Assembly (NCBI RefSeq): GCF_964019385.1
Contig: NC_088649.1
Span: forward strand, 24,614,302 to 24,678,301
DNA: 64,000 nt
DNA from: Sycon ciliatum
Taxonomy: Eukaryota > Porifera > Calcarea > Leucosolenida > Sycettidae
Reading direction: 5' to 3'
Below the pieces are notes generated by a model. That model was not told the origin of the DNA. It saw only the letters and a list, made by a program, of their open reading frames with translations, and searched no databases. Made by a program: the position numbers and the translations under genes. Shown here one piece after another: positions 24,052-34,849 of this stretch; the stretch's first letter is position 1; each line of letters starts with the position of its first letter.

Positions 24052-24652
24052 GGGGGCATTCCTTTTTATCTACATGTTCGGGTAGAAACTACTTCTTTCG
24101 GTAGAAGTTTATACAAAAGAGAAAGGACCAAGGAACTACAAGTTACGCTATACTGTCCACTAACACCACCAGCTACTAAACAATCAGCTCATGCGATAAC
24201 ATTGCACGACACTGACCGACAGTACTGACGTTCTACAACTAACTGGCTAACAGCTCTAGCACATCTTGGATGCGCACTTCATCAACTAGTTCCTAGTTTT
24301 AGCTCCTTTGTCCTTTCTCTTTTGTAGAAATTAAACCTTGGATCTCCATTCGATTCCATTCGGTAGAAGTGCTCGTTTTTTTCTGCTCAAAAGCGTATAT
24401 TCTACTTTCCTCCACCGGCCCTAGCAGGAAAAAGTTGGTAGTAGCCGCTAAATGTTGGTAGAGGTACGGGATTTCCAGCAAAATCAATGAAATGTAAACA
24501 ACTCCATACACAAGGGAAACATTTCATGCACTTATCGTGAAAAACTACGAAATCCGGTAGAACAGCGTTCGTGCACTGACCTCTACCATCTACCTCTATT
24601 GGTAGAGTGACTCTACTCTACTCTACCAGGTAGTTAAAAACGAACGCAGCCC
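24052..24652. mobile_element. TIR element beside exon B4
   Basis: Same termini as 17868-19209. It carries the AAAGAGAAAGGAC insertion (about 24114-24328) but not the hAT MITE. Confidence 0.75.
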
Positions 24653-24670
24653 AAATGGATGCCAACTTAC

Positions 24671-24847
24671 CTATACAGCTCGGGGGTGATGTAAAGCCAG
24701 AAGGATCACGACACACAGTATCATAGTGTTGATTGCTTATTTCGTATCCATGGTTACAGGTAACTGTATATTCAATGGCATCACCATTGTTGTTAGTTCT
24801 TGTGGAGTTCACATTTGAATTTGATATATTCGGCAACGGACAATATG
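24671..24847 (-). CDS. Sushi (CCP) exon B4
   Basis: A 177-nt B-type exon with intact borders and four cysteines, reading YCPLPNISNSNV at its start. It is flanked on the donor side by the TIR element 24052-24652 and on the acceptor side by conserved intron sequence shared with B3, B5 and B6. Confidence 0.8.
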
Positions 24848-25074
24848 CTGGAGTAGAACAGATAACAAGTATGCATAGAAATATTCTGTAACACGCTTCA
24901 TTTTATTTAGGAAATACTAACACAAGTTACTGATCGGCTTTAATTGATCACATTGAATGAGTACAGGACTGGGACCACTAACATACTTATAGCCTATCAG
25001 GAAAGCAGAATTAATTCAAAAACAGAAGTGTTGTCTCTAAACCTAAATTGAATAAAACATATCACTATATTTAT

Positions 25075-25609
25075 TAGGGCTGAAACAATTATACCGATAA
25101 CTCGCATATCGATCGTAACGAGTGCAATCGATAATCGTTAGTGTTCAAAACGAGTGCTAACGATATTTTATGCATGTATATGAGTGACAGTATTCTAGCC
25201 CTTGCACTCCATCCGATAGTGAATACGAGTACAATCATGTACTTTCAAGCGCAGTAAAATTGATTTGTGGCTTTGAAAGAGATCGGAAGAGAATACTCTT
25301 TTGTCTTTTCAGTTCATTTGCGGAAAAGGTCAGAGATAGGAGCAGTTGTCGGTGGGTGATGACAAGATTCTTCACTCTAGAAACAACATTAAATTCTCTA
25401 GGTCATGTTGATAAACCAGTCAGATGTCTACAGATGTCCACAGTGCGGTGCCACAAATTTCTAACGTAGCAAAAGTATCGTGGAATTTCTTCATAAACTG
25501 GTGTTCGAGGTACACGGGTAGAGCCGACAAGAATCGATAAAACCAATATATCGATCGTTAATGATATTGATGGATCGTTAAGATTTATTGATTGATCGTT
25601 TCAGCCCTA
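25075..25609. mobile_element. hAT-type MITE with 8-bp target duplication
   Basis: The ends are TAGGGCTGAAAC and GTTTCAGCCCTA, with a perfect target duplication ATATTTAT (25067-25074 and 25610-25617). The interior has ATCGAT/CGTTA motifs. Same family as 18255-18986 in the opposite orientation. Confidence 0.9.
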
Positions 25610-25639
25610 ATATTTATTGCTTTTGATCTTCTCATGGTT

Positions 25640-26818
25640 ATACTTGGTCCGACTTATTAAAATGTGCGTTTCGCTTCGAACGTCAACCAAACAAATTCAA
25701 ATAATCTCAGGACGGAATAAACTTTCCAGCTACCTAACACTATCCTTCAGTTGTCAATTTGTGATGTTGAAGAAGAAATGGCTCCAACTGCAACGGAGGC
25801 AGCGGCTCAGGATCCTAGTCGACTCGAGCATTTTGCGTCCAAATTTTGTCGTCAGAGGACTTCTGTAGCTTCTCGCGCAACACAGAGAAGGCCTGGTGCT
25901 GAAATCAACACCCGACTGCAATGGGGGATTGTTACGGAGTACCAGAAACTCCTGGGCGATCGTTCTCGAGTGCCTCCTGGCGGATTGAAATCGCTGCAAT
26001 CGCTGTTTTCTTGGCAGAATTTCAGCAAACACGTCATCCAGAAACTCGTGCAGAAAGCACCATAATCGCTTCTTCCAGTTTGATGATCTCTCTTGCAGTC
26101 GTTCACGGTGTGGCGGCCGACGAATCAAGATCACAGAAGAGATCTTAGAGAAGTTGATCGAAATAAATAACCGGCCTAGAGGTCGACTTTCAGGCGACAA
26201 CCTGGCTGGAAAACTGAAGCGCAGAAAGGGTGAATTATCCGGCGGATACGGTGCGGAGCCCTCGGAGCCGAGATCGCGATGCGTCACAAGATCGCCAGTC
26301 TCCGGGGCCAGTGGATTCGTGAAACAGGCAGGGAAGAGCATGCATGGTCTGACTTTATGACATGTCGACACAGATCAGACTCAAAAGTGACAGTACGCGC
26401 GGCACACGGTGATGAGAAGTGATTTTTTACGCTGCGTGGTTTACTTGTTCGCCTCATTTGAAGGTGTCGTGGGAGCGTCAGTCGAAAACACCTACAGCCA
26501 CCATTCTCGCAGCCGTCCTGGACGAGGAGGAGGCGAAGTCGATCGTCTAAATCGTGCCTATAGAGTGAAAAAATCCAGGAAGCGCAGTGTAGCTTGGAGG
26601 AGATGGAAAATATCTCGACGTTTTGCAGGTTGACGCACTTGCAGATGCGCCCTGAAACACCAGCAGCGACGAAAACTAGAAGGTTAGGCCAAGAAACGAC
26701 ACAGTAGTTATCTATCTACCGTCTCTTGGTTGATGTTTTATTACAGGTGCTCCTTTGTTCATATGCTTGAGTTTTGAAGTGAAGTGCACATTTTAATAAG
26801 TCGGACCAAGTAAATAGT
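25640..26818. mobile_element. Probable 1.17-kb TIR element in module 4
   Basis: The left end TTGGTCCGACTTATTAAAATGTGC (complete in 25646-25669) and its near complement at 26790-26813 (GCACATTTTAATAAGTCGGACCAA) are inverted repeats. The paralogous introns are uninterrupted at this point. The encoded frames inside are unassigned. Confidence 0.7.
25750..26380 (+). other. Unrecognised GC-richer block with open frames
   Basis: This lies to the right of the hAT MITE. A plus frame from 25751 reads EEEMAPTATEAAAQDPSRLE onward for about 104 codons, and opposing frames are also open. It is absent from the paralogous introns at about 20.1 and 31.3 kb, where GATCTTCTCATG is followed directly by GTTATAA...GTTTATATTC. 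So it is an insertion, bounded about 25645-26815 by copies of GGTCCGACTTATTAAAATGTGC in inverted orientation (25648 and 26792). This suggests a 1.15-kb TIR element. No known domain is recognised. Confidence 0.5.
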
Positions 26819-27006
26819 TTATATTCTCCATGAAAGCTACTGACCATGGAGCGTTAACATGGAGGCTTTATTACTTCTGAAGTTCTTACCAAGATGTCCT
26901 TGCTCTGATCTGCTTCACAACCTCAAAAACTCCTACCAATCACTTGCCTCTCCAATTAAATTCTGGGATTTTACTCAATTATCATTCTGAACAACGCTCA
27001 TGCATA

Positions 27007-27443
27007 CTAAGGCTATGATGGTTTGGTCGGATCCAGATCCAGATCCAAATCTCAGATCCGTCGGATCCTTCGGAATAAACCGAACACTTTTTTTCGGACC
27101 TTGGCTGTTGCCATGTTGACGAAATAAAAAATGGCGCTGACAGGTAACCAAAAAGGCAAAATTCCTGCTGATCGCGCACGCGTGCGCCCGCGTCGTAAGG
27201 GAAGTCAACAAAAAACCACTAGACATACGACAATGAGTACAAAAATGATGTTTACCCATCATATACGCACAAAGGTCAGATTCGAATCCGATGGATCCAG
27301 TCAACCATGGTCAAACCCTGCTCCCAGGGCAGGGTTGCTCGGATCCAAACCTGGAGGATCTGGATCCGGTTTTGACCAATCGATCATTGCAGATCCAGTG
27401 GATCCGATGTATCTGGATCTGGATTCGACCAAACGATCACGTC
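27007..27443. mobile_element. GGATCC-rich foldback, module A4
   Basis: Copy of the 20317-20726 element at the paralogous position. It has CGCACGCGTGCGCCCGCGTCG in the middle, which is absent or changed in the A3 copy. Confidence 0.8.
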
Positions 27444-27517
27444 GTAAGTGATGAGTTACTGACAAGAACCTTATACAATTTTGATCAACACATTCATATG
27501 GTAACATACTCATACGT

Positions 27518-27552
27518 GCACACATATACATGTACGCACACACATACATACA

Positions 27553-27598
<46 letters not shown>

Positions 27599-27632
27599 CA
27601 CACATACCCTTGTACATACATACACACACGCA
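27518..27632. repeat. (CA)n next to exon A4
   Basis: A longer, purer (CA)n tract at the same position relative to the A4 donor. Confidence 0.85.
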
Positions 27633-27649
27633 CAACGTGAAAATATTAC

Positions 27650-27835
27650 CTTCACAGTTTGGGGGTGATGCAAACAGTGGAGGAGTCAGGCATCTTCCCT
27701 CGTAGTTGCTATTGGTCAAATGGTATCCGTGATCACAAGTTACGTTATACAGACTAAACAAACCATCTTGGTTATCGTCATGTAGTTTCGAACCCGTGAC
27801 ATTTCCATTTGGTATTGTTGGTAGATTACAAACAG
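27650..27835 (-). CDS. Sushi (CCP) exon A4
   Basis: A 186-nt A-type exon with intact borders. It has VTGSKLHDD where the others have VTGLKLHDD, and VTCDHGYHL around Cys2. It is followed by a (CA)n tract and the GGATCC-type foldback. Upstream lies one copy of the 106-bp unit that is triplicated beside A3. Confidence 0.8.
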
Positions 27836-28036
27836 CTAAATAAAAGCCAGAACAGTGTAATAAAATGAGTAGAGGGATATGCTGGACTATACGGGGGTTG
27901 TGATTTACTTTTTTTCTACTTCAAAGTAAATCTCATGACGGATCCTATGGATGATTTCCAAAGTTTTGGGAATCACATCTGATTGTGATGGTAGATCGAT
28001 TCCATCCAAAGTAAACTTAACAGATAATTATTCTTG

Positions 28037-28755
28037 TAGCTATGCAGAAGACGTTACTTCAGTAACGTCTGGCACTAGCCAGGGTCCACACAGCTTTAAT
28101 TTGGTGTTTGTGTGTTTGTGTAATTGTGTGTTCGTGTCACGCCTGGCGCTATCCCGTATCTGTCCCGTACCGTACCGTACCATCAAACACAGCTGGCCAC
28201 ATACAGCTGGCTGCACTATTCAAATAGGGCTTTCAAACGCAAAATCATAACGTGAAGCAACTTGGAAGAATGAGTATGAATGCGAACCGTATGGGGGATG
28301 CATGTAGGGCGATAGTGCGGGTTTGAATCCCAGGTAATGCTTGAAAAAGAAAAGGAGAATTGAAAATTGATAACATCCCTTTTCTTTTTTTGCCGTCATC
28401 AAGGCGGTAGACGGTGTCGTATTACCCTCGACCATACATGTCCCGTACCTGTCCAGTACCTATCCCGTACCGTACCGTACAATCAAAGACGGCTGGCCAC
28501 AACGCATATCCAAATAGGGCTTTCAAATACAAGATCATATTAAACGTGAAGCAACTTGGAAGAATTAGTATGTATGCGAAGTGTATCGGGGGATGCATGC
28601 AGGGCGATAGTGCGGGTTCGAATCCCAGGTTATGTCTAAAAACAAAAAGTAGAAACTGATAAGAATTTATAACATCCCTATGCTTTTTTGTCTAGGTCAT
28701 CAAGGCAAAAAAGCACAGCGTAGGGCCCTGAGCTTCCAAGCTCTCTCGTTATTAT
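28037..28755. repeat. Dimeric tRNA-like SINE composite, copy 1
   Basis: This starts with AGCTATGCAGAAGACG and an inner palindrome GACGTTACTTCAGTAACGTC. It contains two about 300-bp related halves. Each half has a pol III box-B-like site (CGGGTTTGAATCCCAG near 28317 and CGGGTTCGAATCCCAG near 28612) and ends near GCTTCCAAGCTCTCTCG. The empty site is at 21478-21488 in module A3. Confidence 0.7.
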
Positions 28756-29404
28756 TAAGTTTTATATATTTAAACAAGTTTCTAGTTCCTGAAGTTGTAG
28801 ATGGTGCTTACTGCTTACTGCAGACTGATTCAAAATTACCTGAACAAAGCCCATCGTAGAACTCCCACAACGACAAACATGTCCAACCTTCCAACCAGCA
28901 TAGCAAAGAGAAGCAAGGTATCTTCAATTGGCAACTAACCAAACTAACATGGAGTAAGTTGGTTGAAGAAACAGCGACACTCCTCTCATATGGTCGCTTG
29001 TCTGCCGGAATTGTAGTCAGGACAGGTAGAGATCTCAGCGTAATGGAGCGTAATTGAGAAGTGTTCAAGCAATTAGCCTAGTTGTGGCTCTCCTTATCCA
29101 ACATAGCAGTTATGTGTATAATCATCCGGACCTCTCACATGTAGCAAAAGTATGGAATGTTTTGTTCATTTTACACCATGTCTAAGTGAGGGTTGTCCAG
29201 GAGACAGAACCCAGTCCAATCTCAACCAAATTGATCAATCACGGCAAGGACCAGGAATTCTAAAACTAATTGCAATAGAGGTTCCCCATTTTTCCGCTAT
29301 GCACAACATAAACCGGACACTGCTGAGACAGTATCGAACACCCCTAAGGCATCTAACAAGAAAAAGCTAACAGTTCGCTCAGGAGCAATGATCAAAAAAC
29401 TTAC

Positions 29405-29584
29405 CTACACATCTTGGGGGAAACGGAAAAGAGGGAGGACGTGAGCACACGTTACCATAGCTGCTATTCGTCAATTTGTAACCACTACCACATTGTATTG
29501 TATAGGTGATGAAACTTGTAGAAGTAGAAGTCAGGCCTGTTCCATTAGTAGAGCCATGAAGTATGTTGGGTAGCATACAAACAG
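29405..29584 (-). CDS. Sushi (CCP) exon C2
   Basis: A 180-nt C-type exon with intact borders and four cysteines. CGSGYKLTN replaces CGNGYKLTN of C1. The upstream intron holds the N-terminal remnant of a pogo-type transposase gene (29935-30335). Confidence 0.8.
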
Positions 29585-29934
29585 CTGTATAAACCAGACA
29601 AGCGATGCAATAGTCCGTATTGTAATAGAATGCACAAATACGGATATGGCAGAGTGGACTTGTAGTTTCTTGATCCTTTTATATTGACTACCGAATTTCT
29701 GCGCATTTAAAGCCATGGCATTATAGGTGAAACTTCGCTGTTTTGTACCAAATGTTTGGAGAAAATCGCGTCGGTTTGAACACCATGGCGCTAAGAGTGA
29801 GAGATGCGTACATGCAAAAATCGGCAGAGTATGAACCTCGAGTACTCGTACGGTGCCGTTCCCCGTTCATGTCAAGCATCCATGTACTTTCAATTTTCCC
29901 ATGGTCTTCAGCCTGAGTTTGTTTCTTCGAGATC

Positions 29935-30335
29935 ATGCCCAAGTCGAGGAAGAGCTACTCGATTTTGCAGAAGTTTCGTGCAGTTTAGCTGGCCTGGAGC
30001 AGCGCCCCATCAGCGCCGTGGTGCCGGATTTCAACTTTTCTAGGTCGATGCTTCGAGCATGGCAAGGTCAGCATGAAGATTTCCTCGCCCACAGTCGTTG
30101 AGAACGGAAACATGGCGATGTTATTCGTCTTTGATGCCGTGTGAAATACAAGAACTCCCTTTAAAAGTTCCCTGACATGGAGGAATACCTGGTTGAGTGT
30201 ATCACTTCCCAGCGTGAAGAGGGAATTGGTGTTCATGGGAAAGCAATAACGTCGAAGGCCAAAGAGCTGCTGAGAGACTTGTACGATGGTTAAACCGTAG
30301 TTTTCAATGCGTCTAAAGATTGGCTCTCGCGATTA
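29935..30335 (+). pseudogene. pogo/Tigger-type transposase, N-terminal remnant
   Basis: The start MPKSRKSYSI and SRSMLRAWQGQHEDFL match the copy at 45852. Early frameshift and stop codons break it, and it ends abruptly at 30335 in a sequence shared with 23810. The DDE domain is absent. Confidence 0.75.
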
Positions 30336-30578
30336 ACACATTACCCTGGTGTGTTTGAGATACTTTTCATACCACTGTGAGTCGACCCACACCTGTAATA
30401 TTTGTTTCCTGACCCTCAATGCCTAGTATAAGCTGAAAATGGGAAAAGTCATGTTGTCCTTAATAAACAGACCGAAAGCGGCTGTTTACCCATTGGGGTC
30501 CAAAATAATCCGCCTGAAAAAAATCTAAACAACTTGCTTTGAAACATTTTGAAATGGAAAACACAAGCATAATCCTAA

Positions 30579-30884
30579 GGGGGCGTTCATTTTTGATCTA
30601 CATGTTTGGGTAGAAACTACTTCTTTCGGTAGAAGTTTATACAAAAGAGAAAGGACCAGGAAAAAGTTGGTGGAAGCCGCTAGAAGTTGGTAGAGGTACG
30701 GGATTTCCAGCAAAATCAAGGAATTGTAAACAACTCCATACAGACGCGAAACAATTCATGTACATATCGTGAAAAACTACTAAATGCGGAAGATTAGTGT
30801 TCGTGCACTGACCTCTACCATCTACCTTTATCGGTAGAGTGACTCTACTCTACTCTACAAGGTAGTTAAAAACGAACGCAGCCC
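30579..30884. mobile_element. TIR element beside exon B5, shortest copy
   Basis: Same termini as 24052-24652. It jumps from AAAGAGAAAGGACC at 30643-30657 straight to the AGGAAAAAGTTGG segment, so the middle is missing. A right-end remnant of the family also lies at 46630-46710. Confidence 0.75.
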
Positions 30885-30902
30885 AAAAGGATGCCAACTT
30901 AC

Positions 30903-31079
30903 CTATACAGCTCGGGGGTGATGTAAAGCCAGAAGGATCACGACACACAGTATCATAGTGTTGGTTGCTTATTTCGTATCCATGGTTACAGGTAACTGTA
31001 TATTCAATGACATCGCCATTGTTGTTAGTTCTTGTGGAGTTCACATTTGAATTTGATATATTCGGCAACGGACAATATG
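30903..31079 (-). CDS. Sushi (CCP) exon B5
   Basis: A 177-nt B-type exon, acceptor CCAG, donor GTAAG, four cysteines. It differs from B4 by one residue (VIEY for AIEY). A short TIR element (30579-30884) ends 18 bp from the donor. That element lacks the inner insertion found in the copies beside B3 and B4. Confidence 0.8.
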
Positions 31080-31413
31080 CTGGAGTACAACAGATAACAA
31101 GTATGCATAGAAATATTCTGTAACACGCTTCATTTTATTTAGGAAATACTAACACAAGTTACTGATCGGCTTTAATTGATCACATTGAATGAGTACAGGA
31201 CTGGGACCACTAACATACTTATAGCCTATCAGGAATGGAAAGCAGAATTAACTCAAAAAACAGAAGTGTTGTCTCTAAACCTATTATATATTATTAAAAT
31301 TGAATAAAACATATCACTATATTTATTGCTTTTGATCTTCTCATGGTTATAATTAGTTTATATTCTCCATGAAAGCTACTGACCATGGAGCGTTAACATT
31401 GAGGCTTTATTCC

Positions 31414-32124
31414 CTAGCTATGCAGAAGACGTTACTTCAGTAACGTCTGGCGCTAGCCAGGGTCGACACAGCTTTAATTTGGTATTTGTGTGTTTGTTTG
31501 TTTGTGTGTTTGTGTCACGCCTGGCGCTATCCCGTATCTGTTCCGTACCGTACCGTACCATCAAACACAGCTGGCCACATACAGCTGACAGCAATATTCA
31601 AATAGGGCTTTCAAACGCAAGATCATAACGTGAAGCAACTTGGAAGAATGGGTATGAGTGCGAAGTGTATGGGGGAATGCATGTAGGGCGATAGTGCGGG
31701 TTCGAATCCCAGGATATGCCTGAAAAAAAATAGGAGAATTGAAAAATTTATAACATCCCTATGCTTTTTTTGCCGTTTTCAAGGCGGTAGACGGTGTCGT
31801 ATTACCGTATACCCTCGATTTTAACTGTCCCGTACCTATCCCCTACCGTACCCTACCATCAAAGACGGCTGGCCACAATGCATATTCAAATAGGGCTTCC
31901 AAATGCAAGATCATAACGTGAAGCAACTTGGAAGAATTAGTATGTATGCGAAGTGTATCGGGGGATGCATGCAGGGCGCGCGATAATGCGGGTACGAATC
32001 CCCGGTTATGTCTTGAAAAAAAAGGATTTTTTAAAGAATTTATAACATCCCTATGCTTTTTTTGTCTAGGTCATCAAGGCTAAAAAGCATAGCGTAGGGC
32101 CCTGAGCTTCCAAGCTCTCTCGTT
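31414..32124. repeat. Dimeric tRNA-like SINE composite, copy 2
   Basis: Same element at an independent location. The empty sites GAGGCTTTATTACTTCTGAAG at 26870 and the matching 20176 position show where it inserted. Box-B-like sites are near 31697 and 31989. Confidence 0.72.
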
Positions 32125-32256
32125 ACTTCTGAAGTTCTTACCAAGATGTCCTTGCTCTGATCTGCTTCACAACCTCAAAAACTCCTAACAATCACTTGCC
32201 TCTCCTATTAAACTCTGGGATTTTACTCAATTATCATTCTGAACAACGCTCACGCA

Positions 32257-32694
32257 CACTAAGGCAATGATGGTTTGGTCGGATCCAGATCCAGATCCAA
32301 ATCTCTGATCCGTCGGATCCTTCAGAATAAACCGAACACTTTTTTCGGACCTTGGATGTTGCCATGTTGACGAAATAAAAAATGGCGCTGACAGGTAACC
32401 AAAAAGGCAAAATTCGTACTGTTCGCGCACGCGTGCGCCCGCGTCGTAAGAAAAGTCAACAAAAGTCGACTAGGCGTACAACAATGGGTACAAAAATGAT
32501 TTTTACCCACCATATACGCAAAAAGGTCACATTTGGATCCGATGGGTTCAGTCAACCATGGTCAAATCCTGCTCCCAGGGCAGGGTTGCTCGGATCCAAA
32601 CCTGGAGGATCTGGATCCGGCTTCGACCATTCGATCATTGCAGATCCAGTGGATCCGATGGATCTGGATCTGGATCCGACCAAACGATCACGAC
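32257..32694. mobile_element. GGATCC-rich foldback, module A5
   Basis: Third copy at the paralogous position, near-identical to the A4 copy. The three copies were spread by segmental duplication and did not insert independently. Confidence 0.8.
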
Positions 32695-32767
32695 GTAAGT
32701 GATGAGTTACTCACAAGAACCTTATACAATTTTGATCAACACATACATATGGTAACATACTCATACG

Positions 32768-32915
32768 TGCACACATATACATGTACGCACACACACACAT
32801 ACATACACATGCACACACACACACACATACAAACACACACACACACACACACATACACGCACACACACACATACCCTTGTACGCACATACACACACACAC
32901 ACAGACACACACGCA
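32768..32915. repeat. (CA)n next to exon A5
   Basis: Interrupted (CA)n with ACATACA and GTACGC interruptions, at the paralogous position. Confidence 0.85.
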
Positions 32916-32932
32916 CAAAGTGAAAATATTAC

Positions 32933-33118
32933 CTTCACAGTTTGGGGGTGATGTAAACAGCGGAGGAGTCAGGCATCTTCCCTCGTAGTTGATATTGGTC
33001 AAATGGTATCCGTGATCACAAGTTACGTTATACAGACTAAACAAACCATCTTGGTTATCGTCATGTAGTTTCAAACCTGTGACATTTCCATTTGGTATTG
33101 TTGGTAGATTACAAACAG
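32933..33118 (-). CDS. Sushi (CCP) exon A5
   Basis: A 186-nt A-type exon with intact splice sites (TTTAG acceptor, GTAATA donor) and all four cysteines. It is nearly identical to A3 and A4 (LKLHDDNQDGLFSLYNVTC). The downstream intron starts with a long (CA)n tract and then a GGATCC-rich foldback shared with the A3 and A4 introns, so the whole module was duplicated. Confidence 0.8.
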
Positions 33119-33321
33119 CTAAATAAAAGCCAGAACAGTGTAATAAAATGAGTAGAGGGATATGCTGGACTGTACGGGGGTTGTGATTTACCTTTTTTTC
33201 TACTTCAAAGTAAATCTCATGACGGATCTTATGGATGATTTCCAAAGTTTTGGGAATCACATCTGATTGTGATGGTAGATCGATTCCATCCAAAGTAAAC
33301 ATAACAGATAGTTATTCCTGT

Positions 33322-34035
33322 AGCTATGCAGAAGACGTTACTTCAGTAACGTCTGGCGCTAGCCAGGGTCCACACAGCTTTAATATGGTGTTTGTGTGTT
33401 TGTGTCACGCCTGGCGCTATCCCGTATCTGTCCCGTACCGTACCGTACCATCAAACACAGCTGGACACATACAGCTGGCTGCACTATTCAAATAGGGCTT
33501 TCAAACGCAAGATCATAACGTGAAGCAACTTGGAAGAATAAGAATGAATGCGAAGTGTATGGGGGAATGCATGTAGGGCGATAGTGCGGGTTCAAATCCC
33601 AGATAATGCTTGAAAAAGAAAAGGAGAATTGAAAAAATTATAACATCCCTTTTCTTTTTTTGCCGTTAACAAGGCGGTAGACGGTGTCGTATTACCCTCG
33701 ACCGTACCTGTCCCGTACCTGTCCCGTACCTGTCCCGTACCTATCCCGTACCGTACCGTACAATCAAACACGGCTGGCCACAACGCATATTCAATTAGGG
33801 CTTTCAAATACAAGATCATATTAAACGTAAAGCAACTTGGAAGAATTAGTACGTATGCGAAGTGTATCGGGGGATGCATGCAGGGCGATAGTGCGGGTTC
33901 GAATCCCAGGTTATGTCTAAAAACAAAAAGTAGAAACTTATAAGAATTTATAACATCCCTATGCTTTTTTGTCTAGGTCATCAACACAAAAAAGCATAGC
34001 GTAGGGCCCTGAGCTTCCAAGCTCTCTCGTTATTA
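33322..34035. repeat. Dimeric tRNA-like SINE composite, copy 3
   Basis: Paralogous to copy 1 through module duplication. Between the halves the phrase CCGTACCTGTC is repeated three times in tandem (33707-33740). Box-B-like sites are near 33587 and 33897. Confidence 0.7.
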
Positions 34036-34694
34036 TTAAATTATATATATTTTTACAAGTTTCTAGTTCCTGAAGTTGTAGATGGTGCTTACTGCTAACT
34101 GCTTTTCTGCAGACTGATTCAAAATTACCTGGACAAAGCCCATCGTAGTATGCCCACAAAGACAAGCATGTCCAACCTTCCAATCAGCATAGCAAAGAGA
34201 AGCCAGATATCTTCAATTGGCAACTAACCAAACTAACATGGAGTAAGTTGGTTGAAGAAACAGCGACACTCCTCTCATATGGTCGCATGTCTGCCGGAAT
34301 TGTAGTCAGGACAGGTAGAGATCTCAGCGTAACGCAGCGTAACTGAGAAGTGTTCAAGCAATTAGCCTAGTTGTGCCTCTCATTATCCAACATAGCAGTT
34401 ATCTGTATAGTCAGCCCGACCTCTCACATGTCGCAAAGTATGGAATGTTTTGTTCATTCTTACACCATGTCTAAGTGAGGGTGGCCAAGGAGACAGAACC
34501 CAGTCAAATCTCAACCAAATTGACCAATCACGGCAAGAACCAGGAATTCTAAAACTAATTGCAATAGAGGTTCCCCATTTTTCCGCTATGCGCAACATAA
34601 ATCGGACACTACTAAGACAGTATCGGACACCCCTAAGGCATCTAACGAGAAAACACTAACAATTCGCTGAGGAGCAATGTTGGAAAAACCTTAC

Positions 34695-34849
34695 CTACAC
34701 ATCTTGGGGGAAACGGAAAGGAGGGAGGACGTGAGCACACGTTACTATAGCTTCTATTCGTCAATTTGTAACCGCTACCACATTGTATTGCATAGGTGAT
34801 GAAACTTGTAGAAGTAGAAGTCAGGCCTGTGCCATTAGTAGAGCCATGA
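34695..34849 (-). pseudogene. Sushi exon C3, detached 3' part
   Basis: This contains Cys2 to Cys4 of a C-type sushi exon and a good donor (GTAAGG), but it is joined at 34850 to a transposable element instead of its own 5' end at 38121-38149. Aligned with C2, the two parts together would make the normal 180 nt. Skipping it would keep the frame, since the exon is phase 1-1, so the host gene may tolerate the loss. Confidence 0.75.

Noticed and set aside
20443-32702. Basic ORFs beginning MALTG in three places
   Set aside because: They lie wholly within the GGATCC foldback copies, differ in length and frame between copies, and have no domain.
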